From Tsukamurella paurometabola DSM 20162 (GTDB taxonomy: Bacteria; Actinomycetota; Actinomycetes; Mycobacteriales; Mycobacteriaceae), in contig NC_014159.1 in the NCBI RefSeq assembly GCF_000092225.1, positions 35,807 to 99,806 of the forward strand: DNA of 64,000 bases, in the 5' to 3' direction. Shown in pieces: positions 24,593 through 33,108 of this stretch. Under the pieces are notes generated by a model. The model saw only the letters and a program-made list of their open reading frames with translations, was not told the origin of the DNA and did not search any database. The position numbers and the translations under genes were made by a program. Numbering within the stretch: position 1 is the first letter of the stretch; each line of letters begins with the position of its first letter.

Positions 24593-24697
24593 GACGAGCT
24601 GGACTTGATCAGATTCCTGCGACCTCGCAAATCATCCTCCGGGAAGACACACTTCCCGGGGTGATCCACAGGTTCTGATCATTGCTCCGTTTCACTC

Positions 24698-24881
24698 TGT
24701 AGCGGACGGTGTTCTGTAGTGGAGCGGTGTTCGTCTGCGTCAGTGTTATCTGAGCTGTAGCGGACGGTGGTGCGGGTGGTCAGTCGTTGCTGAGCTGTGC
24801 TTTCCAGTCGTCTCCGTCGGGGCGGCTCTCGCCGCGGGCTGTGCGGTGGCGTGTGCGTTCCTGAGCGAACCAGGCTTCGAC
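24698..24881. mobile_element. Fragment of an IS end: three terminal repeats and a protein C-terminus
   Basis: Repeats TGTAGCGGACGGTG at 24698 and 24756, and a variant TGTAGTGGAGCGGTG at 24715. Multiple short subterminal repeats are typical of IS21-like ends. On the minus strand 24780-24881 encodes 33 residues ending RPDGDDWKAQLSND before a stop; this looks like the end of a transposition protein whose body is gone. Truncated at about 24882, where oxidoreductase sequence begins. Confidence 0.4.
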
Positions 24882-24884
24882 CTA

Positions 24885-25094
24885 GGGCGGCAGCACAGTG
24901 ACTCCGTCAAGCGCGTCGACACCTACGCCACCGCCCTGCACCACGGAATGACCGTCGACGGCCTCTCCGAGCTGGACCTGTCCTACACCCCGCCCCTCGG
25001 GTCCCCGTGGGACGCTGTGCAGGTCGCCGCCCAGAACTGGGGCCGCGAGCACCAGCTGCAGCACCAACGCAGCGCTCTTACGTTCAATCGGTAG
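24885..25094 (+). pseudogene. C-terminal remnant of a pyridine nucleotide-disulfide oxidoreductase
   Basis: Residues RVDTYATALHHGMTVDGLSELDLSYTPPLGSPWDAVQVAAQNW (split here by turns) match the end of the dimerisation domain of CoA-disulfide reductase/NADH oxidase-like enzymes, where LDLxYxPPxSSxxDPV is characteristic. Everything upstream, including FAD and NAD domains and the active Cys, is missing. Lies against the IS fragment. A further ~225 bp with no gene leads to the SulP transporter. Confidence 0.6.
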
Positions 25095-25319
25095 TCATTC
25101 CTTCCGACGACAGCGATCATTGACACACCTGACGAGGTCGCAGTCGTAAGGAGGATCCACTGCAACGGGTGCCGCTCGACACCCACGGATGAAACTTCCC
25201 TTACGAGAGGGTAGGGTGTGGTGCAGCTTGCGCGGACGAACCCGCGCCGTCACCGCCCATCCGTCGCACCTCTGCTCTGCAGTGCCGTGCGACCGATTCA
25301 TGGAGGATCCCCGATCTCG

Positions 25320-26828
25320 ATGGCAGTACAGACACGTGCGAAAGAGGCCGTGCAGGGCAGCGATGTCGTTGCGGCGCTACGGAGCCCGAAACGTCTCGAA
25401 ACCGAGTCCCTCGCCGGTCTCGTCGTCGCATTGGCGCTGATTCCGGAGGCGATCTCGTTCTCGATCATCGCCGGCGTCGACCCGCGGGTCGGCCTGTTCG
25501 CCTCCTTCACGATGGCAGTGACGATCGCGATCGTCGGGGGCCGCCCGGCGATGATCTCGGCCGCGACCGGCGCCATCGCCCTGGTCGTCGCGCCGATCGC
25601 CCGTGAGCATGGGCTGGACTACCTGCTGGCGACGGTGATCCTCGCCGGCATTTTGCAGGTCGTGCTCAGCGCACTGGGGGTGGCGAAGCTGATGCGGTTC
25701 ATCCCCCGGTCGGTGATGGTCGGCTTCGTCAACGCCCTGGCGATCCTGATCTTCCTGGCCCAGGTGCCCCACATGACGGACGTGCCGTGGCTGGTGTATC
25801 CGATGATCGCCGCAGGCTTGGTCATCATGGTCGGTCTGCCCAAGCTGTCGAACGCGGTGCCCGCACCCCTGGTGGCGATCGTGCTGCTCACCGCCGTGAC
25901 CATGGCCTTCGGGCTGGGAGTGCCGAACGTCGGCGACGAGGGCGAGCTGCCGAGCACCTTGCCGCAGTGGCTCATCCCCGATGTCCCGCACAACCTGGAG
26001 ACCCTGAAGTTGATCGCCCCGTACGCGATCGCGATGGCCCTGGTCGGCCTGCTCGAATCGTTGATGACCGCCAAGCTCGTTGACGACATCACCGACACCC
26101 ACTCCGATAAGACCCGCGAGGGCTGGGGGCAGGGCGTCGCGAACGTCGTCACCGGATTCTTCGGCGGCATGGGCGGCTGCGCGATGATCGGCCAGACCAT
26201 GATCAACGTCAAGAGCTCCGGTGCGCGGACCCGGATCTCGACCTTCCTCGCCGGCCTGTTCCTGCTGATCCTCGTCGTCGGGCTCGGAGACCTGGTGGCG
26301 CAGATCCCGATGGCCGCACTGGTCGCGGTGATGGTGATGGTCGCCGTCGGCACCTTCGACTGGCACAGCATCGCCCCGGCGACACTGCGGCGGATGCCGC
26401 GCAGCGAGACCGCAGTCATGATCGTCACCGTCGTGATCACCGTCGCCACCCACAACCTCGCCTACGGCGTGATCGGCGGCGTCATCGTCGCGACCCTGCT
26501 GTTCGTCCGCCGCGTCGCGCACTTCACCGAGGTCACTCCCGCCGTCGCGTCCGACGATGCGGGCACCCGCACCTACCGTGTGCGAGGCGAATTGTTCTTT
26601 GCCTCCAGCAACGACCTAGTCTACCAGTTCGACTACGTCGACGACCCCGAGCACGTGATCGTCGACCTCTCGGATACGCACGTGTGGGACGCCTCCACCG
26701 TCGCGGCGCTCGACGCGATCGAGACCAAGTACCGCAACAAGGGCAAGACGGTCGAGTTCGTCGGCCTCAACCCGGCATCCGCGGAGCGGCACGGCAGGCT
26801 CAGCGGCCATCTCGGCGGCGAACACTAG
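25320..26828 (+). CDS. SulP-family anion transporter with C-terminal STAS domain
   Basis: 502 residues. SulP signature region near the N-terminus (SLAGLVVALALIPEAISFSIIAGVDPRVGLFASF) followed by about ten to twelve membrane helices, including GFFGGMGGCAMIGQTMINVKSSGARTRIST (split) typical of the family. The STAS domain occupies roughly residues 400-495 (FFASSNDLVYQF...VIVDLSDTHVWDASTVAALD). Transports sulfate, bicarbonate or another anion; substrate not decidable. The ATG at 25320 has GGAGG upstream. Co-directional with a MerR regulator 10 bp downstream, a pairing suggesting substrate- or stress-responsive control. Confidence 0.88.
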   Translation: MAVQTRAKEAVQGSDVVAALRSPKRLETESLAGLVVALALIPEAISFSIIAGVDPRVGLFASFTMAVTIAIVGGRPAMISAATGAIALVVAPIAREHGLDYLLATVILAGILQVVLSALGVAKLMRFIPRSVMVGFVNALAILIFLAQVPHMTDVPWLVYPMIAAGLVIMVGLPKLSNAVPAPLVAIVLLTAVTMAFGLGVPNVGDEGELPSTLPQWLIPDVPHNLETLKLIAPYAIAMALVGLLESLMTAKLVDDITDTHSDKTREGWGQGVANVVTGFFGGMGGCAMIGQTMINVKSSGARTRISTFLAGLFLLILVVGLGDLVAQIPMAALVAVMVMVAVGTFDWHSIAPATLRRMPRSETAVMIVTVVITVATHNLAYGVIGGVIVATLLFVRRVAHFTEVTPAVASDDAGTRTYRVRGELFFASSNDLVYQFDYVDDPEHVIVDLSDTHVWDASTVAALDAIETKYRNKGKTVEFVGLNPASAERHGRLSGHLGGEH

Positions 26829-26838
26829 GCTCACGATC

Positions 26839-27264
26839 ATGGCTGACGAACCCGAAGGCGGCCGGCTGCTGCAGATCGGCCAGGTCGCCGAAGCAACTGG
26901 ACTGTCGCTGAAGACGATCCGGCACTATGACGAGATGGGGCTGGTCGTCCCGTCCGAACGCAGTCCCGGGGGCTTTCGCCTCTACACCGCGGCCGATGTC
27001 GGCCGGCTGCTGGTGATCCGCCGCATGAAACCCCTCGGCTTCACTCTGGAGCAGATGCGGGACCTGCTCGCCGCCCTCGACACCCTCGCCGCCCTCGACA
27101 CCCTCGCCGACCCGGCGGCAACGACAGCGGTGCGGGCCGACGCCACGGCGTTCGTCGACCAATGCTCCGACGCCGCGCAGCAGCGCTGCGCCGAACTCCG
27201 CGCCCAGTTGGCGATCGCCGAGGAGTTCGCGAACACACTCACCGCCCTCGCCGGCCGCCACTGA
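26839..27264 (+). CDS. MerR-family regulator
   Basis: 141 residues. N-terminal winged helix QIGQVAEATGLSLKTIRHYDEMGLV with the wing SPGGFRLYTAADV, a MerR hallmark, then a dimerisation coiled coil. No Cys cluster, so metal sensing is unlikely; a small C-terminal helix region may bind a ligand. The coding sequence carries an exact tandem 18-bp duplication (27067-27102) giving LAALDTLAALDT at the hinge into the coiled coil, which would lengthen the helix by six residues. Probably regulates the SulP gene before it. Confidence 0.85.
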   Translation: MADEPEGGRLLQIGQVAEATGLSLKTIRHYDEMGLVVPSERSPGGFRLYTAADVGRLLVIRRMKPLGFTLEQMRDLLAALDTLAALDTLADPAATTAVRADATAFVDQCSDAAQQRCAELRAQLAIAEEFANTLTALAGRH

Positions 27265-27318
27265 CCCACAAGCTCGGCGCGTGACCGCGCGGCCGACCGG
27301 GGTGAGCCGCCGGGGTGG

Positions 27319-27906
27319 CTACGTGCCCGCGAGGACGTCATCGAGATGCATCGACGCGACGTCGAGGGCCTGGGTGGCGGTCCTGTGCCCGAGCAGCACG
27401 CTCGTTCCCAGGCCGTTGACCAACGCCACCAGCCGGTACGCCTCCACTGCCGGATCCCGGCTTAAGCTCTCCACATCGGCCTGGCGGAAGGCTTCTTCGA
27501 CGTCCGTTTCCAGTCGTGTCAGCCCCGCTGCGCCGTCCTTGAGTGCCGGGTCAGTCACCGCGAGCATCGCGAACGAGGTCCCCACCAAGTGAAAGACCCG
27601 GCTCGCCTCGTCGTCGGGGATCGCCTCGGCGAGGAACGCATCGAGAACAGTGCGCCCGCCGCCAGCGTTGGCGGCCTGGATGCGGTCGTGCCAACGCTGA
27701 ATACTCAGCTGCTCTAGATGATTCATCAGCCCTAGGAGCAGGCCCTGCTTGTTCGTGAAGTAGTACTGGACCAGGGTCACCGACATTCCCGCTGCCACCG
27801 CTGTGGTGCGCATAGACACCGCATGCAGGCCCTGCTCGGCCGCGACGGACGCTGCTGCCTCAGCGATCTGCCGCCGCCGCACCGCGTGATCAACCCGCTC
27901 CGCCAT
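27319..27906 (-). CDS. TetR-family repressor
   Basis: 195 residues. N-terminal helix-turn-helix (IAEAAASVAAEQGLHAVSMRTTAVAAGMSVTLVQYYF, in TetR positions) and an all-helical ligand domain. ATG 27906 is chosen because the longer open frame upstream is the operator region. Divergent from the MFS gene fragment at 27993, with a perfect palindrome between them. In this arrangement TetR normally represses an exporter and is released by its substrate; here the exporter is destroyed, so the repressor is probably a relic controlling only itself. Confidence 0.85.
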   Translation of the reverse strand: MAERVDHAVRRRQIAEAAASVAAEQGLHAVSMRTTAVAAGMSVTLVQYYFTNKQGLLLGLMNHLEQLSIQRWHDRIQAANAGGGRTVLDAFLAEAIPDDEASRVFHLVGTSFAMLAVTDPALKDGAAGLTRLETDVEEAFRQADVESLSRDPAVEAYRLVALVNGLGTSVLLGHRTATQALDVASMHLDDVLAGT

Positions 27907-27935
27907 CCGCACCCTTTCGCTCGACACCACCAGAC

Positions 27936-27964
27936 TAATACACTCGTACAATACGAGTGTATTA
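27936..27964. promoter_or_regulatory. Perfect palindromic TetR operator
   Basis: TAATACACTCGTA, spacer CAA, TACGAGTGTATTA: 13-bp arms without mismatch. Centred between the divergent TetR start (27906) and MFS start (27993). The arms contain TATTA/TAATA words that can double as -10 boxes in both directions. The size suits a TetR dimer pair. Confidence 0.85.
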
Positions 27965-27992
27965 TTCGATCGAGTGTGATTGAGGTAAGTGG

Positions 27993-28097
27993 ATGCGGCA
28001 ACGATCACGCGAGGCGACCGTGCTGGCGGTGGCCTGTATCGCCCAGTTCATGGTGGTCCTCGACATCTCAGTGGTGAACGTCGCCCTCCCGTCTGGT
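27993..28097 (+). pseudogene. 5' fragment of an MFS (DHA2-type) drug exporter gene
   Basis: Only about 35 codons remain: MRQRSREATVLAVACIAQFM, then VVLDISVVNVALPS, the first transmembrane helix and motif D1 (LDxTVVNVALP) of 14-helix DHA2 exporters. A TGAGGTAAG ribosome-binding site is intact. The gene is cut at about 28098 by the IS21-like element. No exporter sequence resumes beyond the IS, so the rest was deleted. Confidence 0.8.
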
Positions 28098-28240
28098 TGT
28101 GACAGCTTGAGTGGGCCCCGGCTCGACGGCTTGACTTGGCCCCGTTCGCGACTCGCCGGTGGTGTTGCGACGGTTTGATCTGGCCCCACTTGATGGTTGC
28201 TCGTGAACTGATTTTCACGAGCCGAAACAGGTGGTTGCCA

Positions 28241-29954
28241 ATGATGGGATCGAAGGTGGAGCTGTTCGCGCAGATCCGGCGGGATGCCCGAGTCGAGGGC
28301 ATGAGTATCCGGGCGTTGGCACGCAAGCATGGCGTGCACCGGCGGACGGTGCGGCAGGCCTTGGCCTGCGCGGAGCCGCCGCCGCGGAAGACTCCGGAGC
28401 GCTCGTCGCCGCGGTTGGATCCGTTCAAGGCAGCGATTGATGCGATGTTGCGGTCGGATCTGGATGCTCCGCGTAAGCAGCGGCACACGGCGACGCGAAT
28501 TCGGGAACGGTTGGCGATCGAGCACGGTGCAACGGGAATTGTCGTATTCGACGGTGCGTGACTACGTACGTGTTCGGCGGGCGCAGATTGAGGTGGAGGC
28601 TGGCCGCCGGCGGGAGGTGTTCATCGCGCAGGACCACGCACCTGGGGCGGAGGCGGAGGTCGACTTCGGCGAGGTCTGGGTGATCTTGGGTGGGGTGAAG
28701 ACCAAGTGCCACATGTTCGTCTACCGACTCTCGCACTCAGGCAAGGCGATCCACCGGGTCTACCCGACTGGCGGGCAGGAGGCGTTCCTGGAAGGGCATG
28801 TCAAGGCGTTCCGTGAGCTCGGTGGGGTGCCGACGCGGCATATCCGTTACGACAACCTGACCTCGGCGGTGGTCGCAGTGCTGCAGGGCGGGGACCGGCG
28901 GCGGCAGGAGAACCCGCGCTGGACGTTGTTTCACTCGCGCTACGGGTTCGATCCGTTCTACTGCCAGCCGGGCATCGCCGGGGCGCATGAGAAGGGCGGC
29001 GTTGAGGGCGAGGTCGGGTGGTTTCGCCGGAACCGTTTGACCCCGATGCCGCAAGTCGAGTCCCTTGATGAGCTCAACGAGCAGATCAAAGCCTGGGAAG
29101 CCTGCGACGAGAGCCGCCGGATCGACGGCCGGATACGGACCATCGGCCAGGACTACCAACACGACCGAGTAGCGCTGGCCCCGCTGCCGGTGGAGGACTT
29201 CGATCCCGGCCTGATCCTCACGCCGCGGGTGGACCGCTCTGCGATGATCACCGTTCGGATGGTGAAGTATTCGGTGCCGGCGCACCTGATCGGCCGCCGA
29301 GTCCGCGTCTCGCTGCAGGCCTCGCAGCTGCTGATCTACGACGGCCGCATCCTGATCGCTCGGCACTCGAGAGTCGCCGGCCGCGGCATCGCGAAGATCG
29401 ATCTCGATCATTACCTCGAGGTGCTCAAGTTCAAACCCGGCGCGCTACCGGGATCAACAGCGTTGGCTCAAGCGCGGGCTGCTGGGGTGTTCACGCCCGC
29501 GCATGATGCGTTCTGGGCAGAGTCCAGGAAGGTCAACGGCGACACTGACGGCACCAGCGAGCTCATCGACGTGCTGCTGCTGCACCGCACACTGCCCGCC
29601 GCCGCGGTGATCGTCGGGATCGACGCCGCACTACAAGTCGGGGCCGTGAGCGCGGAGGTCGTCGCCGTCGAGGCCCGCCGCGCCGAAGCCCAGCTGCTCA
29701 CGAACACCCTGGCCGCCGACGATGACCGGCCGGGTGGGGCCATCGCTGGCCGTCATCACCGTCCCCACACCGATCGGCGTGAGCAACGAGTTGTCAGCCT
29801 CACTCAACGCCGCCTCGCCGATCCGGCTGCGGTGATCGCCGGCCTACCACCTGACCGGCGGCCGCTGCCGACGGTGACTGCCTACGACCGACTCCTGCGC
29901 CGGCGCACCGCCTCAGATGTCCCACCACCCGCAACCCCGGAAAGGCACCCATGA
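28241..29954 (+). pseudogene. istA: IS21-family transposase IstA with a frameshift
   Basis: The N-terminal helix-turn-helix (MSIRALARKHGVHRRTVRQAL) lies in one frame from ATG 28241; near 28530 the reading jumps to another, where ELSYSTVRDYVRVRRAQ continues the protein to 29954. DDE residues are seen in AEAEVDFGEVWV, RHIRYDNLTSAV and AHEKGGVEGEVGW. A one-base indel around CAACGGGAATT accounts for the break. IS21 transposases are normally one frame, so I read it as inactivating, though programmed shifting cannot be excluded. The end overlaps istB by ATGA. Confidence 0.75.
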
Positions 29955-30457
29955 GTACCACTACCTCGAAATCTCAGACCGCCACCGGCGACTGGATCCG
30001 CCACGGCCTACCGCTCTGCCTGATCGGCGACTCCGGAACCGGCAAATCCCACCTACTCATCGGCCTCGGAACCGCCGCCGCCGAACAGGGCTTCCGGGTC
30101 CGCTACACCCTCGCCGCCAAACTGGTAAATGAGCTCGTCGAAGCCGCCGACGAGAAGCAACTAGCGAAGACCATCAACCGCTACGGCCGCGTTGACCTGC
30201 TCATCATCGACGAACTCGGTTACATGGAGCTCGACCGCCGCGGCGCCGAACTGCTCTTCCAAGTACTCACTGAACGGGAGGAGAAGAACAGCGTCGCGAT
30301 CGCCTCCAACCAGTCCTTCTCCGGCTGGACCGACACCTTCACCGACCCACGCCTCTGCGCCGCCATCGTCGACCGACTCACCTACCGCGGCACCATCATC
30401 GAAACCGGCACCCATAGCTACCGCCTCGCACACGCCGAGGCCGCGACCAGAACTTGA
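29951..30457 (+). pseudogene. istB: IS21 helper ATPase IstB with internal deletion
   Basis: 168 residues, compared with about 250 usual. The Walker A LCLIGDSGTGKSHLL sits near residue 26 instead of ~110, so most of the N-terminal DNA-binding domain is missing after a few starting residues (MSTTTSKSQTATGDW). Walker B VDLLIIDELGYMELDRRG, the sensor region IASNQSFSGWTD and the C-terminal arginine (DRLTYRG) are intact. Probably unable to assemble on DNA, hence listed as broken. Confidence 0.7.
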
Positions 30458-30492
30458 TCCCGGTCGCGGCCTCTCGGCAGAGCTGGAAGTGG

Positions 30493-31025
30493 TTACGCGA
30501 ACCGCATGACCTCGCTGTAGACGGTCTTTGCATCGTCGAAGTTACGGGAGGAGACGGTCGTAGTCGCGTACGCGACAGCATCGACGCTGCCGATGCAACC
30601 CTCAACGCTGATGCGCTTCTCTCCGAAGCGCACGCCGAAGGTCTCGCCGCTCTTCGGCTTGTCGATCTGCTTGGTGCCGGCGGGGAAGTACTTGATCTCA
30701 CCCGGAGCGGTCTTGATCACCTGATTCTGGCTCATCCCGAGCTGGCCGGAGGTACCAGGATTAACGCTCCCGCCCACGCCGACACCACCAGCAGGAATAG
30801 GTCCACCGAGAGCTCCTGCAGCTCCAACTCCGACGGTGGTGTCCAGATGCCCGCCAATCGTCTGATTAGTGCCGATCCAAGACTCGAATCCGCCGTCCTT
30901 TACACCGCAGGCGACGACGTAGCCGACCTCAACCGATGCGGACTGCAGATCCTTACCCCCGGTGCTGGTGATCGTGGCCTCACCCTTGCCGTCCACGTAC
31001 GCAAGCCGCGACTTCTTATCTCCCG
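30493..31025 (-). pseudogene. MspA-family outer-membrane porin, N-terminus lost
   Basis: The segment SRLAYVDGKGEATITSTGG onward to the stop (TTVSSRNFDDAKTVYSEVMRF) matches MspA-type porins of mycolata: GYVVACGV, a repetitive Gly/Val transmembrane barrel, and the conserved Cys near CIGSVDAVAY. The signal peptide and first strand are absent; at about 31020 the frame runs into relaxase-derived sequence, giving a nonsense N-terminus. MspA genes mark mycolic-acid bacteria, supporting the organism assignment. It cannot be exported as is. Confidence 0.75.
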
Positions 31026-32870
31026 CCAGGGGCGGGAACAGACAGTCCCGTATCGCGGGCGTTGGGGACGGCACGCTCGGAGATGGCCTTGTAGGCGGCG
31101 AGGACGCGTGCGGTGTCCTCACTGCGTCGCGGGGTGCTCTCGTGCGTCGCGGCGCTGCAGGCGGCGTGCGTGGTGATCTCGGGGCGGCGCTGTGGTTGAC
31201 GGTGCGGAGCAGGAAGAGCGCGGCGCGGGTGTCGGCGGCTTCGGTGATTGGGCGGGTAATGAGCTGGTGGCGGGCTGCCGGGGTCGCCGCTGGCCATGCG
31301 CTGGACGCGGTCGAGTTTGGGTTGCAGGCTCGACCATGCAGGCTCGTCCATCAGCTCCAAGCAGCGCCCTTGGGATCGTCGGTGGTGCCGTCCAGAGCGC
31401 GGGTGATGGTGGCGTGGATGGCCTGGCGGTCCAGGCGGTCCTTGACGTAGTCGTAGGCGGGGATGGTGGTGTCCAGGGCGAGGATCCTTGCCATGTACCA
31501 GGAGACGACGGAGGTGTCTCCGTCGCGCCACCGCAGGGGTGATGTCACCCTCTTCGGGGTTGTTGAATCGGCGGACCTCGTGCAGTGAGGGCGCGTCGGT
31601 CGCGGCGGCGAGCAGGCCGAGGGTGCCGCCGGCTTCGATGGATGGGAGCTGCTGTGGATCTCCGAGGAGCCGAACGACGGCGTCCTGGCTTGCGGCCAGG
31701 GCCACGATGCGGTCGAGCTGGTCCCGGCTGGCCATGCCGGGCTCGTCGATGAGGAGCATGTCGCCGGCGCAGACATCGACTTTGCCGAGCTCGAGCATCG
31801 CGATGGTGTTGCCGACGATCGCATGCCCGGGGCTGCTGATCTCGGCCGCGAGGATGTCCGCGGCGGCGGCACCCTGATGCGAGAGTGCGACGACGCGGCC
31901 GCCACCGAGTTGCCAGACCTCGGCGGCGAGCTTCAATGACGTCGTCTTGCCGGTGCCGGCGGGACCGACACCGACCGCGAGGAGAGTTCCGGTGTGCGTG
32001 AAGTGCCGGGCGAGGGCCCGCTGCTCAGCGCTGGGCTCGAACCTTCCCGCTCGTGGACCAGGGCAAGCGCGGCAGCGAAGTCGGTGTCGGTCGACATGTA
32101 GACGACCGGCGTCTTGGTGGCCTCGATGAGACGGTTTTCGGTGTTGATGACGCGGGCGCTGGTGAACATCTGCGCGCCCTCGACGGTGAAGATGCGCGCC
32201 CCGGAGGCGCGCCGCAGCGTGTCCGGGGTCTGGTTCTCGATCGGGGGTCAGCAGCACCGACAACTGCTCCCCCCATCGCTACCTCGGAGACCCGGTCGGA
32301 GAACTCCACGATCTGCTCAGGAGTCGCGTCAGCGGGCAGGACCTCGGCGGCGATCGCCCGGTGCACCGCGGCCTCGACGTGCCAGCGGTTCCACGCGGAT
32401 TTGTTGTCCGCGAGGCCGTCGACAACCTTGGCGGCAATCATCCTCGGGTCGGCGGTGGCCGGGTCGACGGTGACCACCCGACGAGGCAGCGGCGCGGCAT
32501 CGGTGGTCTTTCCGAGGGCGCGGTCGACGAGCTCGCGCGTCTGCTCAGGTCCGCCGAGGAGGGTGTCCGCATGGTCGGCCCACTCGGCTCGCATCTCCCC
32601 CAGTGACCGCGGGGCTGGCTTGCTGTCGCGGGTCTCCAAGGTCGCCTGCTGCGCGAGCTGATACTGCACCACCTTGGAGGGTTTGCGGCGGTGGTCGCGC
32701 TCGTACTCGACGGCGAGCTGACGGAGACGTTCTTCGATCTGCGGGCGGCGTGAGAACTCGTCGCGGACGGCGGCCGGGATGCCAGCGGCCTCGAAGACGG
32801 GCTGCGCTCCGTCGCGCTTGACGACGGGCTCGAACTCGACCCGCGGTGGAATTCCTTGCCGCCGAGACGG
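31016..32870 (-). pseudogene. MobF (TraA/TrwC-like) relaxase-helicase, multiply frameshifted
   Basis: Relaxase-type sequence can be followed through at least three frames. From 32870 to about 32245: VEFEPVVKRDGAQPVFEAAG and QLAQQATLETRDSKPAPRSL. Then MFTSARVINTENRLIEATKT to ~32030. Then the helicase with Walker A VGVGPAGTGKTTSLK (~31930) and MLLIDEPGMASRDQL (~31750). Then MARILALDTTIPAYDYVKDR near 31480. The HUH relaxase N-terminus is missing and the end is fused to other DNA. A dead conjugation gene, evidence of a former mobilisable element. Confidence 0.75.
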
Positions 32871-32898
32871 AGCAGGTGTTCAATGAGATCCGAGAGTC

Positions 32899-33071
32899 CC
32901 TTCCCCTTGAGCAGCGATGTGGACCAAGCTGTTGCGTCAGTTGCCTCCAGCTGGGGTGAGCTCACCGCCCGGCATCCCTCCGCGACGGCAATTCTCGATC
33001 CCAGCGTCGTGTCCGACGGTGACCGGGCCGTGACTCTGTCCGACCTGCTGGGTCGGTTGATGCCCGCGTGA
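32899..33071 (+). CDS. Possible short fragment, unknown
   Basis: An open plus-strand stretch ends TGA at 33069-33071 and reads VDQAVASVASSWGELTARHP and then ILDPSVVSDGDRAVTLSDLL. Codon usage suits coding, but there is no good start: the available ATG at 32856 would overlap relaxase debris. It could be the tail of a lost gene. I would not assign a function. Confidence 0.25.
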
Positions 33072-33108
33072 GTGGGCTCGTCGGAGTGGATTCTTCCAGC
33101 GGCAAGGG

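Larger units (their letters stand above)
22418..24687. mobile_element. 2.27-kb IS256-family element with passenger gene, copy 2 (intact)
   Basis: Uninterrupted 2270-bp copy of the element at 3998-7666, same orientation, no difference seen. The left end GAGGAATAGTCAAATCCTGT and the right end (inward GAGCAATGATCAGAACCTGT) form the inverted repeat. Flanks CGCGGATC and CGTTTCAC are not duplicates, and cross-comparison with the flanks of copy 1 gives no 8-bp match either. The missing target duplications and direct orientation fit arrival by recombination and not simple transposition. Confidence 0.9.
28098..30480. mobile_element. IS21-family element, damaged
   Basis: Begins TGTGACAGCTTGAGTGGGCC in the MFS gene. 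Three subterminal repeats of the type TTGAxxxGGCCCC occur in the first 100 bp (near 28107, 28130 and 28167), the usual IS21 transposase sites. It encodes istA and istB in overlapping order. istA has a frameshift and istB an internal deletion, and a matching right terminal repeat (GCTGTCACA) is not found before the porin gene. It is therefore probably immobile; the right boundary is approximate. Confidence 0.75.

Noticed and set aside
3998..24687. Composite transposon that moved as one unit
   Set aside because: No direct repeat outside the outer ends of the two IS copies (CGAAGGTT versus CGTTTCAC), so there is no evidence of joint transposition; a recombination cointegrate fits better.
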